Positions 51,089 to 58,562 of a stretch of DNA of 64,000 nucleotides are shown one piece after another; the stretch's first letter is position 1; every line of letters begins with the position of its first letter. The translations under genes and the position numbers were made by a program. The notes beneath the pieces are model-generated. The model was given only the letters and a program-made list of their open reading frames with translations, searched no databases and was not told the origin of the DNA. This DNA is from Owenweeksia sp964619125 (GTDB lineage Bacteria; Bacteroidota; Bacteroidia; Flavobacteriales; Schleiferiaceae): NCBI GenBank assembly GCA_964619125.1, contig CAZUCA010000010.1, forward strand, positions 6,880 through 70,879. The letters run 5' to 3'.

Positions 51089-53116
51089 CTAAGGTTTAGC
51101 TGCCTTAACTTGCGTTGGGCGTCCGCTGAGCTGTAGGCTAAAAACGATATTGCGCCCCATGGCGGGAATACCACCCCAATTAAGGTGATCGCGGTAATGG
51201 TGATCAAAGAGGTTATTGACCGCCATGGCCAGCGAAAGCTCAGCCTGTTGTAATGAAATCTTATAGGCTACCGAAGCGTCTAGCAGGGCGTAGGATGGGG
51301 TGAAGCGATCGCCATACTCCATATTATAATGAGTTTGAGCGCATGCGTACTGCCCCTGTAAACTAAGCTCCCAATCGGCCGGGCACCAGCTGGCAAGCAG
51401 ACTGCTCCGGAGTGGCGGCACCATGGGCAGGTCCTGCCCAGGCCTTACACCCCGCAGATAATCTAAGCCAGATTGAAATTGCAGTTGCTCATTTAGGCGA
51501 TACTTGCCACTTAGCTCCAGGCCCACAAAGCGAGCCGAAGGAATATTTTCATAGCCCCGTACTCCCCTGGCTCCCGGTGTCATAGCATCATAAGGAGTGT
51601 TTAGACCAAAGATGTACTGAAAGTACTGCTGCAGAAATATGGTGCTACTGAATTGCCAACGCTTAGCGCTAAGGTGATAGCTACCCTCCGCGTTAAGCAG
51701 GCTTTCCGGCAACAGATCGGGCTTACCCAGGTAATCATAGCCATCCTGTGAATTAAAGAGGTAAAAGCCATAGAGCTCTGAAGTGGAAGGGGCGCGCTGA
51801 CCATAGCCCAGCCCCAGCTCCAGCCGACTTCTGTCGCCAAGTGGATGACTCAAAGAGGTCTTGAGCTGAGGCAGCAAAATATGCCGCCCTGATTCGGCCG
51901 GATAGCCCATCCCCTGCCATTGCCGCTCGCCTAGCTCATCTACCAACCCGGAGGCTTCGTAGTCCATTCTAAAAGTAGTGCTGATGTGACTCTTACCCCA
52001 ATGCCAATGGTCGGTCATGCCCACTCCCAGGCCATGCAATCGCACCGCGGGCCAGCTAAGCATATGCATCACCGGCTCACCTTCAGGGTACATCGTCATT
52101 TCCGCTTTCCTGTAATTGGTAAAATACTCCAGGGCCAGGTCCAGATTATGACCGCCAGCCTGCCAGTCAAAAAAATTAAAGGTAGCACCGCTGGTTTGGC
52201 TCCAGCCCGGCATATCCATGGGCATACTCACCTGCTCTCGCTGGCTGTCGTCCATCTCGTGGTAAATGTCGTTGTGATACAGCTTCAGGCTGAAGCGCTG
52301 AAAGGCCCCCACTCCACCGGCATGATGGTAGGTAGCTCCCGCTATTACGGCCCGGGCGGTTCCCACATCCATTGGCAGGGCCGGGAAACCCACCTGGTGT
52401 GCCAAATCATATATCAGGTCGAGTTGGAGCATTTCCCGCTCTGACAGACGGTAAGCGCTATTAATGGCCCAGTTGTGTTTTTGATTCTGAGAGTGAGCAA
52501 CCTCCTGGCCGCCACCAGCCTGGTAGTTACCGTGTTGCTGCCAGGAACCGTTAACCCGCCAGGCGAACTTTTTGTGATGACTCTGCAGGTTAATGGCGCT
52601 GGCCAAACCACCAGTATTGCTATGAAACTGCTGATCATAGCCCCAGCGAAAGCGGTTGCCGGGATTGAAATCTGCCTGCTTCATTTCGAGGTTAAGACTG
52701 CCGGCAAGGCCACTGTTACCGCAGGAAGTGGCACAGCCCGATTGCATTTCGGCCGCCTGGAGATTATTGGCCACCACGTAAGAAGTGGAAGGATCCATTT
52801 TATCGGTACAGGCACTGTAAATACGCATACCATTCAGCTTTACCTGCAGGCGGGCATCACCCTGCCCCCGGTAAATCACTTCCTGGGCAAAACTTCCCCG
52901 CGAGATGAGGGAAACGCCTTTAAGTTGTTTCAGCTTTAACTCCAAGCGATGGTCCACCGACTTGGGAGCCGTCATTGCTTCATCAGGCACGGAGGCATCA
53001 ATCACTACCACTTCACTCAGGTGAAAGGGGTCAAAGGCAATGGTATCGTGCTGATGACTCTGGGCCAGGGTACGAACTGTCGCTAGCAGCAATAAGCTAA
53101 CAATGAATTTTTTCAT
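51089..53116 (-). CDS. TonB-dependent copper receptor of the NosA/OprC type
   Basis: The protein has 675 residues from MKKFIVSLL with a signal peptide ending TLAQ. A plug domain (about 35-150) is followed by a 22-strand-type barrel. The plug contains the NosA/OprC signature NGMRIYSACTDKMDPSTSYV, where the Cys and Met bind copper, and GCATSCGNSGLAGSLNLEM. The mature N-terminus is His-containing (SHQHDTIAFDPFHL). The barrel is rich in Met and His (MPMDMPGWSQTSG, EPVMHMLSW). The C-terminus is short after NNLFDHHYRDHLNWGGIPAM. It lies between the nos operon and two putative copper-binding companions, so its role is probably copper supply for NosZ. Confidence 0.88.
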   Translation of the reverse strand: MKKFIVSLLLLATVRTLAQSHQHDTIAFDPFHLSEVVVIDASVPDEAMTAPKSVDHRLELKLKQLKGVSLISRGSFAQEVIYRGQGDARLQVKLNGMRIYSACTDKMDPSTSYVVANNLQAAEMQSGCATSCGNSGLAGSLNLEMKQADFNPGNRFRWGYDQQFHSNTGGLASAINLQSHHKKFAWRVNGSWQQHGNYQAGGGQEVAHSQNQKHNWAINSAYRLSEREMLQLDLIYDLAHQVGFPALPMDVGTARAVIAGATYHHAGGVGAFQRFSLKLYHNDIYHEMDDSQREQVSMPMDMPGWSQTSGATFNFFDWQAGGHNLDLALEYFTNYRKAEMTMYPEGEPVMHMLSWPAVRLHGLGVGMTDHWHWGKSHISTTFRMDYEASGLVDELGERQWQGMGYPAESGRHILLPQLKTSLSHPLGDRSRLELGLGYGQRAPSTSELYGFYLFNSQDGYDYLGKPDLLPESLLNAEGSYHLSAKRWQFSSTIFLQQYFQYIFGLNTPYDAMTPGARGVRGYENIPSARFVGLELSGKYRLNEQLQFQSGLDYLRGVRPGQDLPMVPPLRSSLLASWCPADWELSLQGQYACAQTHYNMEYGDRFTPSYALLDASVAYKISLQQAELSLAMAVNNLFDHHYRDHLNWGGIPAMGRNIVFSLQLSGRPTQVKAAKP

Positions 53117-53175
53117 CGGAAATAAGATCAGGGGAAGATGACCGGCAGCAGTTGCCACCGGCCGCTCCGGTTCTG

Positions 53176-54009
53176 TTACTCCACTTGCAACTCAAAATAC
53201 CCCCCATCGGCATGCACTGCACCACTATTGCTCATAATAGTGAGGTTTAGATGCCACTGTCCGCTCATTGTACAGTTCATCCTGCCGGTATACATACCCT
53301 CTCCCTGGTGTACCGGGTTCTCATTATTGGGTGAACCATGACCCATGGATGGCATGTGCATGTCAATTTCGATCTGCAGGTCGGTAGCCGGGGGAAAGTC
53401 CAGCATGCTTTGACGGCGGTATACCATCAGCGCCAGGTCATTAAGCCCCACCTGGGGGTGCTGAGGATAGCGCAAGGCCACAAAGTAAGAGGCAGAATCA
53501 AGCGCACTCACAAAACTGTAGAGGCGGCTGGGATCACTTTGTTGGACTTCAATCTGGAAGTGAGCGGTATCGGCAATGGCCCCTTCTATATCACCAATCA
53601 CGGTAAAAGTCCACTGCGCGGTGGCACTGCTGGGCATAATAAAGGTACAGCTACCCAAATAGGCTTTCATTCCGGCATCGTAAACCGGCTTTTCGAAGGG
53701 AGTGCTGTGCATCATGGTGCCCATATCCATTATGGGGTTAAAGCGGATATCCGCATTAGTGATTACTGTGCCATCCGCCGGGTCACTAAGGCGTACGGCC
53801 AACTGGTTGTATCCTACAAAAGGTGATTCCATCATGTAGAGCTGTACGGTATATCCAGCGGTGGGAAAGCTTTCCTCTCCGATCAATTGAAATTCGGCCA
53901 GCGGATCGGGATTAGGGGTATCAGTTTGCTTTTCTTCCTTACAGGAAACGAAGGGTGTGGCCAGCATTATAGCCACGGCCATAGCGGCCAGGGTTTTTAT
54001 TGTTTTCAT
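53176..54009 (-). CDS. Lipoprotein with two YtkA/FixH-like domains, probable copper-handling
   Basis: The protein has 277 residues with lipobox PFVSC. It carries two similar beta-sandwich domains. The first has NPIMDMGTMMHSTPFEKPVY, YLGSCTFIMPSSATAQWTFT. The second has IDMHMPSMGHGSPNNENPVH and YTGRMNCTMSGQWHLNLTIM. The MxxMxHxxP clusters are typical of YtkA-like proteins and periplasmic copper chaperones. It lies 59 bases before the copper receptor gene and is cotranscribed with it. It may pass copper from the receptor to nos assembly factors; this is inferred. Confidence 0.7.
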   Translation of the reverse strand: MKTIKTLAAMAVAIMLATPFVSCKEEKQTDTPNPDPLAEFQLIGEESFPTAGYTVQLYMMESPFVGYNQLAVRLSDPADGTVITNADIRFNPIMDMGTMMHSTPFEKPVYDAGMKAYLGSCTFIMPSSATAQWTFTVIGDIEGAIADTAHFQIEVQQSDPSRLYSFVSALDSASYFVALRYPQHPQVGLNDLALMVYRRQSMLDFPPATDLQIEIDMHMPSMGHGSPNNENPVHQGEGMYTGRMNCTMSGQWHLNLTIMSNSGAVHADGGYFELQVE

Positions 54010-54059
54010 TTGAAATGGGTTTTGATCAAAATAATGGTGGGGTTGGCGGTTATTCTGAT

Positions 54060-54437
54060 CTAAACCCGGGGAGGAGGCACAGTCGTATCTAAAAAAGGTG
54101 ACTGGGGTATCTCTTTAGCAAAAGGAGTAAGGCCGTTATGGCTGCTGCTGGCCAGGGCCGGTTTTGTAAGTAATTCAGGCTCGGTTAACTGGAACAGCAC
54201 CGGGCTGGGCGAATACTCTGGTGGCGGAGCCTGCTGATTGCTTTCATCCGAGAGCTTTAATTGCTTGGCGACAAAACACATACCATCACAGTGCAGTTCG
54301 GGTCGCGCTTTGTTCTCGCAAAGCTCATTGGCGTAATAGTCATAGTTGAGCTGGTAGCTTAGTGCTACCAGGCTGTTGTGCCACTGCGACAGCAGCACCA
54401 CCAGCCCCAAAATGATATGTACAAAGGTCCTGATCAT
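54060..54437 (-). CDS. Small Cys-motif membrane/secreted protein at the head of the copper-uptake operon
   Basis: The protein has 125 residues. The first about 26 residues form a membrane helix or signal (FVHIILGLVVLLSQWHNSLV). A conserved motif follows: YYANELCENKARPELHCDGM and then CFVAKQL, with three Cys and one His spaced as a likely metal site. The rest is Pro/Ser-rich and low-complexity, ending TTVPPPRV. This kind of gene, with CENxxxPxLxCxGxC and a PPPR tail, commonly precedes copper or iron receptor genes in Bacteroidota. A -7 box TAATTTTG (54454-54447 minus) lies very close to the ATG. Confidence 0.65.
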   Translation of the reverse strand: MIRTFVHIILGLVVLLSQWHNSLVALSYQLNYDYYANELCENKARPELHCDGMCFVAKQLKLSDESNQQAPPPEYSPSPVLFQLTEPELLTKPALASSSHNGLTPFAKEIPQSPFLDTTVPPPRV

Positions 54438-54446
54438 TTACAGCTA

Positions 54447-54454
54447 CAAAATTA
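54447..54454 (-). promoter_or_regulatory. -7 promoter box TAATTTTG of the copper-uptake operon
   Basis: A perfect TAnnTTTG match with the same octamer as at the nos promoter. It is only 10 bases before the annotated ATG, so the transcript would be almost leaderless or the true start may lie inside the frame. Confidence 0.45.
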
Positions 54455-54581
54455 CGGACCTAAAACTCCTGTTCTATGACTTTTGTCAGCTAAATGACAG
54501 CATCCCACCGCCCGATTTTTCTGTCGGTGCTACTTCTGCAGAAATAAGTTGGAAAAGCATTTGTCCTTCAAATTTTTTATT

Positions 54582-54600
54582 TACTTTGCATTTCAAAGTA
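54582..54600. promoter_or_regulatory. Operator TACTTTG-CATTT-CAAAGTA before the membrane-protein/regulator operon
   Basis: The 19-bp interrupted palindrome overlaps a -7-like box (TTACTTTG 54581-54588). That box has TTTG 17 bases upstream at 54560-54563. The start codon of the next gene is at 54605, so the leader is about 12 bases. A second copy lies at 55520. Confidence 0.65.
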
Positions 54601-54604
54601 CTTT

Positions 54605-55177
54605 ATGGAGACAGTAGATCAGGATCTTAAAGAAATACGCCGCCTAATGGAGCACAGCACCCGCTTCATTTCGCTGTCGGGGTTAGCGGGCATTTTAGCG
54701 GGCGTGTATGCCCTTATCGGCGCCTGGGTCACGCAGGAGTACTTCCTCCCCCGCTCCCAAACAGGCAATATCGTGATTACCGGGAGCCTGGTGTTGCTGG
54801 CTGCCTTAACCACCGCTGCCTTGCTCAGCAAAAGGAGAGCGACCCGCCAGGGTGAAAGGATCTTAAGCAAACCGGTACGGCAGATGCTTTTAAGCCTGGC
54901 CACCCCTCTGCTGACAGGGGGTGTTTTTAGCCTTATCCTGCTTCAGAAAAATTATTACGAGCTACTGGCCGCCAGCATGATCATTTTTTACGGTCTGGCC
55001 CTGATCAACGCCAGTAAATACACCGCCTCCTATGTGCGCACCCTGGGTTACCTTCAATTACTGTTAGGATTAACCGCCGCAGTTTTCAGCGAGTGGGGCC
55101 TCCTGCTTTGGAGCATAAGCTTCGGCTGGCTTCACATCGTGTACAGTAGCTATGTATATTGGAAGTATGAGCGATGA
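54605..55177 (+). CDS. Six-helix membrane protein cotranscribed with a winged-helix regulator
   Basis: The protein has 190 residues. A charged N-terminal helix (METVDQDLKEIRRLMEHST) is followed by membrane segments, including LAGILAGVYALIGAWV, IVITGSLVLLAALTTAAL, MLLSLATPLLTGGVFSLIL and LGYLQLLLGLTAAVF. I do not recognise a named family, but a membrane protein of this size is often coupled to HTH_34 regulators in Bacteroidota. It overlaps the regulator gene by 4 bases (ATGA). Confidence 0.65.
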   Translation: METVDQDLKEIRRLMEHSTRFISLSGLAGILAGVYALIGAWVTQEYFLPRSQTGNIVITGSLVLLAALTTAALLSKRRATRQGERILSKPVRQMLLSLATPLLTGGVFSLILLQKNYYELLAASMIIFYGLALINASKYTASYVRTLGYLQLLLGLTAAVFSEWGLLLWSISFGWLHIVYSSYVYWKYER

Positions 55178-55473
55178 GGAATCCTATTGATGGCTTGCGC
55201 AAGGAGTTTGAGAACAGGGTGAAGCTGGGAATTATGTCAGTACTGATGGTGAACGACACCATGGAGTTCAATGAGCTTAAGGAAGTGCTGGAGGTTACTG
55301 ACGGCAACCTGGCCAGTCATCTGCGGGGACTGGAAAAAGCAGAGTTTGTAACTATGGAGAAAAGCTTTGTAGGGCGCAAACCCAAAACCACCTACACCGC
55401 TACAGCCGCCGGCAAACAGGCCTTTAGCAATCACCTGGGCGCCCTGGAGGATATTATTAAAAACCAGCAGTAA
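55174..55473 (+). CDS. Winged-helix transcriptional regulator (HTH_34/ArsR-MarR-like)
   Basis: The protein has 99 residues, essentially only a winged HTH. The helices and wing are visible as EFENRVKLGIMSVLMVNDTM, FNELKEVLEVTDGNLASHLR, GLEKAEFVTMEKSFVGRKPK and TTYTATAAGKQAFSNHL. No cysteine or other ligand site is obvious. The pattern LxVTDGNLASHLRxLExAxFVxxxKxFxGRKPxTxYxxTxxG is diagnostic of HTH_34 (PF13601). The two ACTTTG-N5-CAAAGT palindromes at the promoters of its own operon and of the next unit are the best candidates for its binding sites, which would mean autorepression. Confidence 0.85.
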   Translation: MRNPIDGLRKEFENRVKLGIMSVLMVNDTMEFNELKEVLEVTDGNLASHLRGLEKAEFVTMEKSFVGRKPKTTYTATAAGKQAFSNHLGALEDIIKNQQ

Positions 55474-55519
55474 AGAGAATGAAGGAGAATAGCTTAAGTC
55501 ACAAAAAAATTTACCCACT

Positions 55520-55538
55520 CACTTTGCATTACAAAGTA
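55520..55538. promoter_or_regulatory. Operator cACTTTG-CATTA-CAAAGTa before the second unit
   Basis: This is the second copy of the site at 54582, matching it at all twelve core arm bases and in spacer length. It overlaps a -7-like TCACTTTG (55519-55526). Confidence 0.65.
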
Positions 55539-55595
55539 CTTTTAAAAAATAACACCTTTTAATTCCCAATTTCTTTAACCGTAAATTTAGTTATC

Positions 55596-55934
55596 ATGAC
55601 AAGCTCACCACTTACCCCCAACCCACCCCTTCATGGCGCCAGTATCACCAAAAGGATGTTGCAGGGCGCCATGCCAGCCTTAGTGCTCGTACTGTTGTTT
55701 TTATCAGGCACCGGTGAACCCAAGCCTGACTGGGGCCCCTATTGGATGCTCAGACCCTTAGTGGTAGTGCCGATCGCCGGTGCCATGGGCGGAGTGTTTT
55801 ATTACTATTTGGAACATTTACGCGCCATGGGCGGCGGCATGAAGGTGCTGGCAATAATCTTCAGCCTCATCGGTTACATCATTGCCATTTGGCTCGGTTT
55901 TGTTTTAGGCTTTAATGGCACCTATTGGAATTGA
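55596..55934 (+). CDS. Small three-helix membrane protein
   Basis: The protein has 112 residues. Helices: GAMPALVLVLLFLSGTG, MLRPLVVVPIAGAMGGVFYY, and VLAIIFSLIGYIIAIWLGFV followed by LGFNGTYWN. No named family is recognised. Such short proteins occur near HTH_34 units in Bacteroidota. It is controlled by the second ACTTTG-N5-CAAAGT site and directly precedes the MpaB-like gene. Confidence 0.65.
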   Translation: MTSSPLTPNPPLHGASITKRMLQGAMPALVLVLLFLSGTGEPKPDWGPYWMLRPLVVVPIAGAMGGVFYYYLEHLRAMGGGMKVLAIIFSLIGYIIAIWLGFVLGFNGTYWN

Positions 55935-55941
55935 ATTTGTC

Positions 55942-56700
55942 ATGCAGGATTTTGTATCAAAGGACTCAGTGGTAAGGAAGATCTGGGGCAAGAGCGACAC
56001 CATCCTGGTAATATTTGCCGGGGCGGCGGCCGAGTTTGCCCTCAGCAAGGCGGTAGATTGGTTGTACTTTACCGGCCGGCTCCCTTCTGATCCGCTGGGT
56101 CGCCTCTTCTCTACCGTAGCCTATGCCCGCAAAATTGTCTTTTCGAGTGACAAATCTGCCCGGCAGGCCATCGGCCATATTGCCGCCATTCACCAGGGCG
56201 TGGAAAGCCGGCGTGGTGACCACATTCCCGACTGGGCCTACCGTGACGTGCTCTTTATGCTGATCGACTACTCCATCCGCTCCTTCGAACTGCTCGAGCG
56301 CTCGCTAACCCATGCAGAAAAAGAGGAGGTCTTTGACGTTTTCTACCGGGTAGGTAGTGGTATGGGCATAAAAGACCTCCCCCGCAGCTTCAGCCAGTGG
56401 CAGGACAGACGTATGGAGCAACTCTCCCAGAACCTTGAAAACAGTAATTACACTTGCGATCTCTTCCGCCAATACCGCCGGCACCTGGGCCCACTGCGCT
56501 ACCGCCTGATGCTGGAATTACAGCGTATGGTGGTGCCAGCGCTGGTGCGAAAAATGCTGGGCATGGGAAAGATCTCCCTGATAAAACCGCTGTTGGGCCT
56601 TTACAAACTGGGCCGCCTTATCCAGCTCGACCGCATGGTGAAGGCCTTGCTGCTACCAGCCCAGTTTAAGGCGGAAATCCACGCCTTGGATGTGGTTTAA
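55942..56700 (+). CDS. Oxygenase MpaB family protein (DUF2236)
   Basis: The protein has 252 residues from MQDFVSKD. The frame is open from an ATG at 55915, which would overlap the previous gene by 20 bases. The DUF2236 pattern is visible: DPLGRLFSTVAYARKIVFSS, AIGHIAAIHQGVESRRGDHI, WAYRDVLFMLIDYSIRSFEL, and LTHAEKEEVFDVFYRVG with GIKDLPRSFSQW. Family members include rubber oxygenase (haem b) and the mycophenolic-acid MpaB enzyme; His in AAIHQGVES is a plausible ligand. The substrate is unknown. Cotranscription with the upstream membrane protein and the shared operator suggest a lipid- or redox-stress role. Confidence 0.7.
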   Translation: MQDFVSKDSVVRKIWGKSDTILVIFAGAAAEFALSKAVDWLYFTGRLPSDPLGRLFSTVAYARKIVFSSDKSARQAIGHIAAIHQGVESRRGDHIPDWAYRDVLFMLIDYSIRSFELLERSLTHAEKEEVFDVFYRVGSGMGIKDLPRSFSQWQDRRMEQLSQNLENSNYTCDLFRQYRRHLGPLRYRLMLELQRMVVPALVRKMLGMGKISLIKPLLGLYKLGRLIQLDRMVKALLLPAQFKAEIHALDVV

Positions 56701-56726
56701 ACGCAACTATGAAAAAATCCATCCTT

Positions 56727-57725
56727 TCAACGCTGAGTAAAAAACGGTAGCAGGGCCTGGCTATTGAGATAGAACAAATACAACAAAATCTGAAAGGCAA
56801 ATATCACCAAGCCCGCCGCCAGGGCTGGACCGGCCATTTTAATAAGCGGCTTAAATTTTATCTTGAAACCGATGCCCACCATGGCTGCCACCAGCAGGTA
56901 ATCGCCGCTCTGGGCAAGCCCTGAGGCCAGCTCAGCCGGTAAAAATGGCATTTGGGCGAGTATCAAGGCGATTACGAACAAGGGAATAAAGAATGGAAAG
57001 CGAAGCTTTTTAGCAGTTGTTTTCTTTCCCTGGTTCACCACAAAGAGAGTTAGAAGCAGGGGTATAATCAGGAGTATCCGTCCCATTTTCACCACCATAG
57101 CGGCGGTGCCTACCTCTGCACCCAAGGAATAGCCAGCTCCCACTACGTGACCCATTGACTGCAATACACCACCGATGATAAGGGCTGAGTTTTCTGTGCT
57201 CAAGCCCAAAAAACCAGTAAGCAGCGGTAAAAGCAGCAAACCCAGCGTACTAAGAAGGTTTACCACACCCACCGAGAGACCTGTCTCCGCTTCCTCACTA
57301 TGTAAAAGGGGTGACACGGCCCCAATGGCGGCCGAGCCACAAATGGCACTGCCGGTACCCAGGAGAATTCCTAATTGGGACGAAAGGCCAAACCACCGCC
57401 CCACCAAAAGGGCTATAGCAATAACCATTACCACCGAACTTCCTATAAACAACCAGGTGCTAACACCCAATGCCGAAAATATGCGCATGTTCATACCAAA
57501 AGCGGTTAACACAATGGCAACTTCAAGAATCCGCTTCTCGGTAAAACGAAGTCCTGCTTCCACCTTTTTGGAAGGCAATTTGGAGTTGCTCAAAATAAGC
57601 CCCAGCAACAGGGCAATACTGGCGGCACCCATAAAATTACTCAAGCCAGCCAGGAAAAATGCAAGCAGGGTCAATGCCCCGGCTGCAAACAGTCCGGGAG
57701 CATTGTGCTTTATAAAAGCCGTCAT
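56727..57725 (-). CDS. YeiH/UPF0324 family putative sulfate or sulfite exporter
   Basis: The protein has 332 residues and about ten helices. The YeiH pattern is clear: SIALLLGLILSNS, RILEVAIVLTAFGMNMRIFS, LGILLGTGSAICGSAAIGAV (the SAICGxSAI core), GVVNLLSTLGLLLLPLLTGF, and GVLQSMGHVVGAGYSLG. The family is predicted to export sulfate or related anions. It is the last gene of an operon with DsrE, DoxX and a SoxB-like enzyme; its start overlaps the DsrE stop by one base. Confidence 0.85.
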   Translation of the reverse strand: MTAFIKHNAPGLFAAGALTLLAFFLAGLSNFMGAASIALLLGLILSNSKLPSKKVEAGLRFTEKRILEVAIVLTAFGMNMRIFSALGVSTWLFIGSSVVMVIAIALLVGRWFGLSSQLGILLGTGSAICGSAAIGAVSPLLHSEEAETGLSVGVVNLLSTLGLLLLPLLTGFLGLSTENSALIIGGVLQSMGHVVGAGYSLGAEVGTAAMVVKMGRILLIIPLLLTLFVVNQGKKTTAKKLRFPFFIPLFVIALILAQMPFLPAELASGLAQSGDYLLVAAMVGIGFKIKFKPLIKMAGPALAAGLVIFAFQILLYLFYLNSQALLPFFTQR

Positions 57726-58153
57726 TACAGGCCCGCTTTAATATAGCTCCAGCCCGCTTCCTGCTTCAATACCAGCTCAGCTATTCCCATCGGGACAAAT
57801 TCCGCTACCTCCAGAATCTCGGCTTTAGCAATTTTTTTTGCAGCCATTGTGTTTTCACAGGCCTTAAATGCTACTCCCTGTTCACTCAGGGCCCGAATGT
57901 CATCTGTAAATTGTGACTTCGATTTTTGCAGGTAGCTTATCCCTGCCGAATGCACCACTACCTCAAAGCGAGCCTCCGGCCATTGCCTGGTCAGGTTTTT
58001 TAACTGGTTAGTTAGGGCTTTATGGCTGGCGGGGTCATTATCGGTAAGTTGAAAAACAATCTTATGACCGGCCCCATTGTCCTGGGCTTTTATAGTTGGT
58101 GCAAAAAATACCAAAGCCAAAATATTGAATACGATATATTTTAAATACTTCAT
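57725..58153 (-). CDS. Exported DsrE/DsrF-like sulfur relay protein
   Basis: The protein has 142 residues with a signal peptide ending TIKAQ. The DsrE fold is visible: KIVFQLTDNDPASHKALTNQ, RFEVVVHSAGISYLQKSKSQ, GVAFKACENTMAAKKI, and VPMGIAELVLKQEAGWSYIK. The single Cys in KACENT is in the position of the persulfide-carrying Cys. Export to the periplasm is notable, because classical DsrE works in the cytoplasm. It overlaps doxX by 4 bases and the YeiH gene by one, so coupled translation is likely. It probably carries or binds sulfane sulfur produced by the neighbouring enzymes. Confidence 0.8.
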   Translation of the reverse strand: MKYLKYIVFNILALVFFAPTIKAQDNGAGHKIVFQLTDNDPASHKALTNQLKNLTRQWPEARFEVVVHSAGISYLQKSKSQFTDDIRALSEQGVAFKACENTMAAKKIAKAEILEVAEFVPMGIAELVLKQEAGWSYIKAGL

Positions 58154-58554
58154 TGTTTTTGTTTTAAGGGATTGAGGGCAAAAAGCAGTAAGCCACCTAA
58201 AATGGCTACATTCTTAAAGAGTGGCCCCATGGTGGCCACTTGCCCAATTTGTATTGTAATGGTAATGGGGATTATTACTGCGATTAGTGCTATAGCAGCA
58301 TAACGGGTATAAAACCCGATCAATAAGCTGAGTCCTGCGGCCAACATCACTGCACCTGAAAGCACCACTGCCACCTCAGGCTTTCCAAGTAAATAGCCTA
58401 CTGAGCCAAAAGACGAACTCTCTATCCGCGCCACCATAGCATCTACTTTAAAAAAGTGACCCAAACTGGCTACGATAAAAATGAGGCTTAGCATGATACG
58501 GAACATTCTCAGGGAGCCTAAACTCACCTCTACGGGCTTGCTAATCTTATTCAT
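58150..58554 (-). CDS. DoxX family membrane protein
   Basis: The protein has 134 residues and four helices: MLSLIFIVASLGHFFKVDAM, PEVAVVLSGAVMLAAGLSLL, RYAAIALIAVIIPITITIQI, and FKNVAILGGLLLFALNPLK. The LGHFFK start and VAILGGLLLF end follow the DoxX pattern. DoxX is a subunit of thiosulfate:quinone oxidoreductase in archaea, and many bacterial relatives have other roles. The context (SoxB-like enzyme 8 bases upstream, DsrE downstream) supports a role in periplasmic sulfur oxidation. Confidence 0.8.
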   Translation of the reverse strand: MNKISKPVEVSLGSLRMFRIMLSLIFIVASLGHFFKVDAMVARIESSSFGSVGYLLGKPEVAVVLSGAVMLAAGLSLLIGFYTRYAAIALIAVIIPITITIQIGQVATMGPLFKNVAILGGLLLFALNPLKQKQ

Positions 58555-58562
58555 GGGATATT

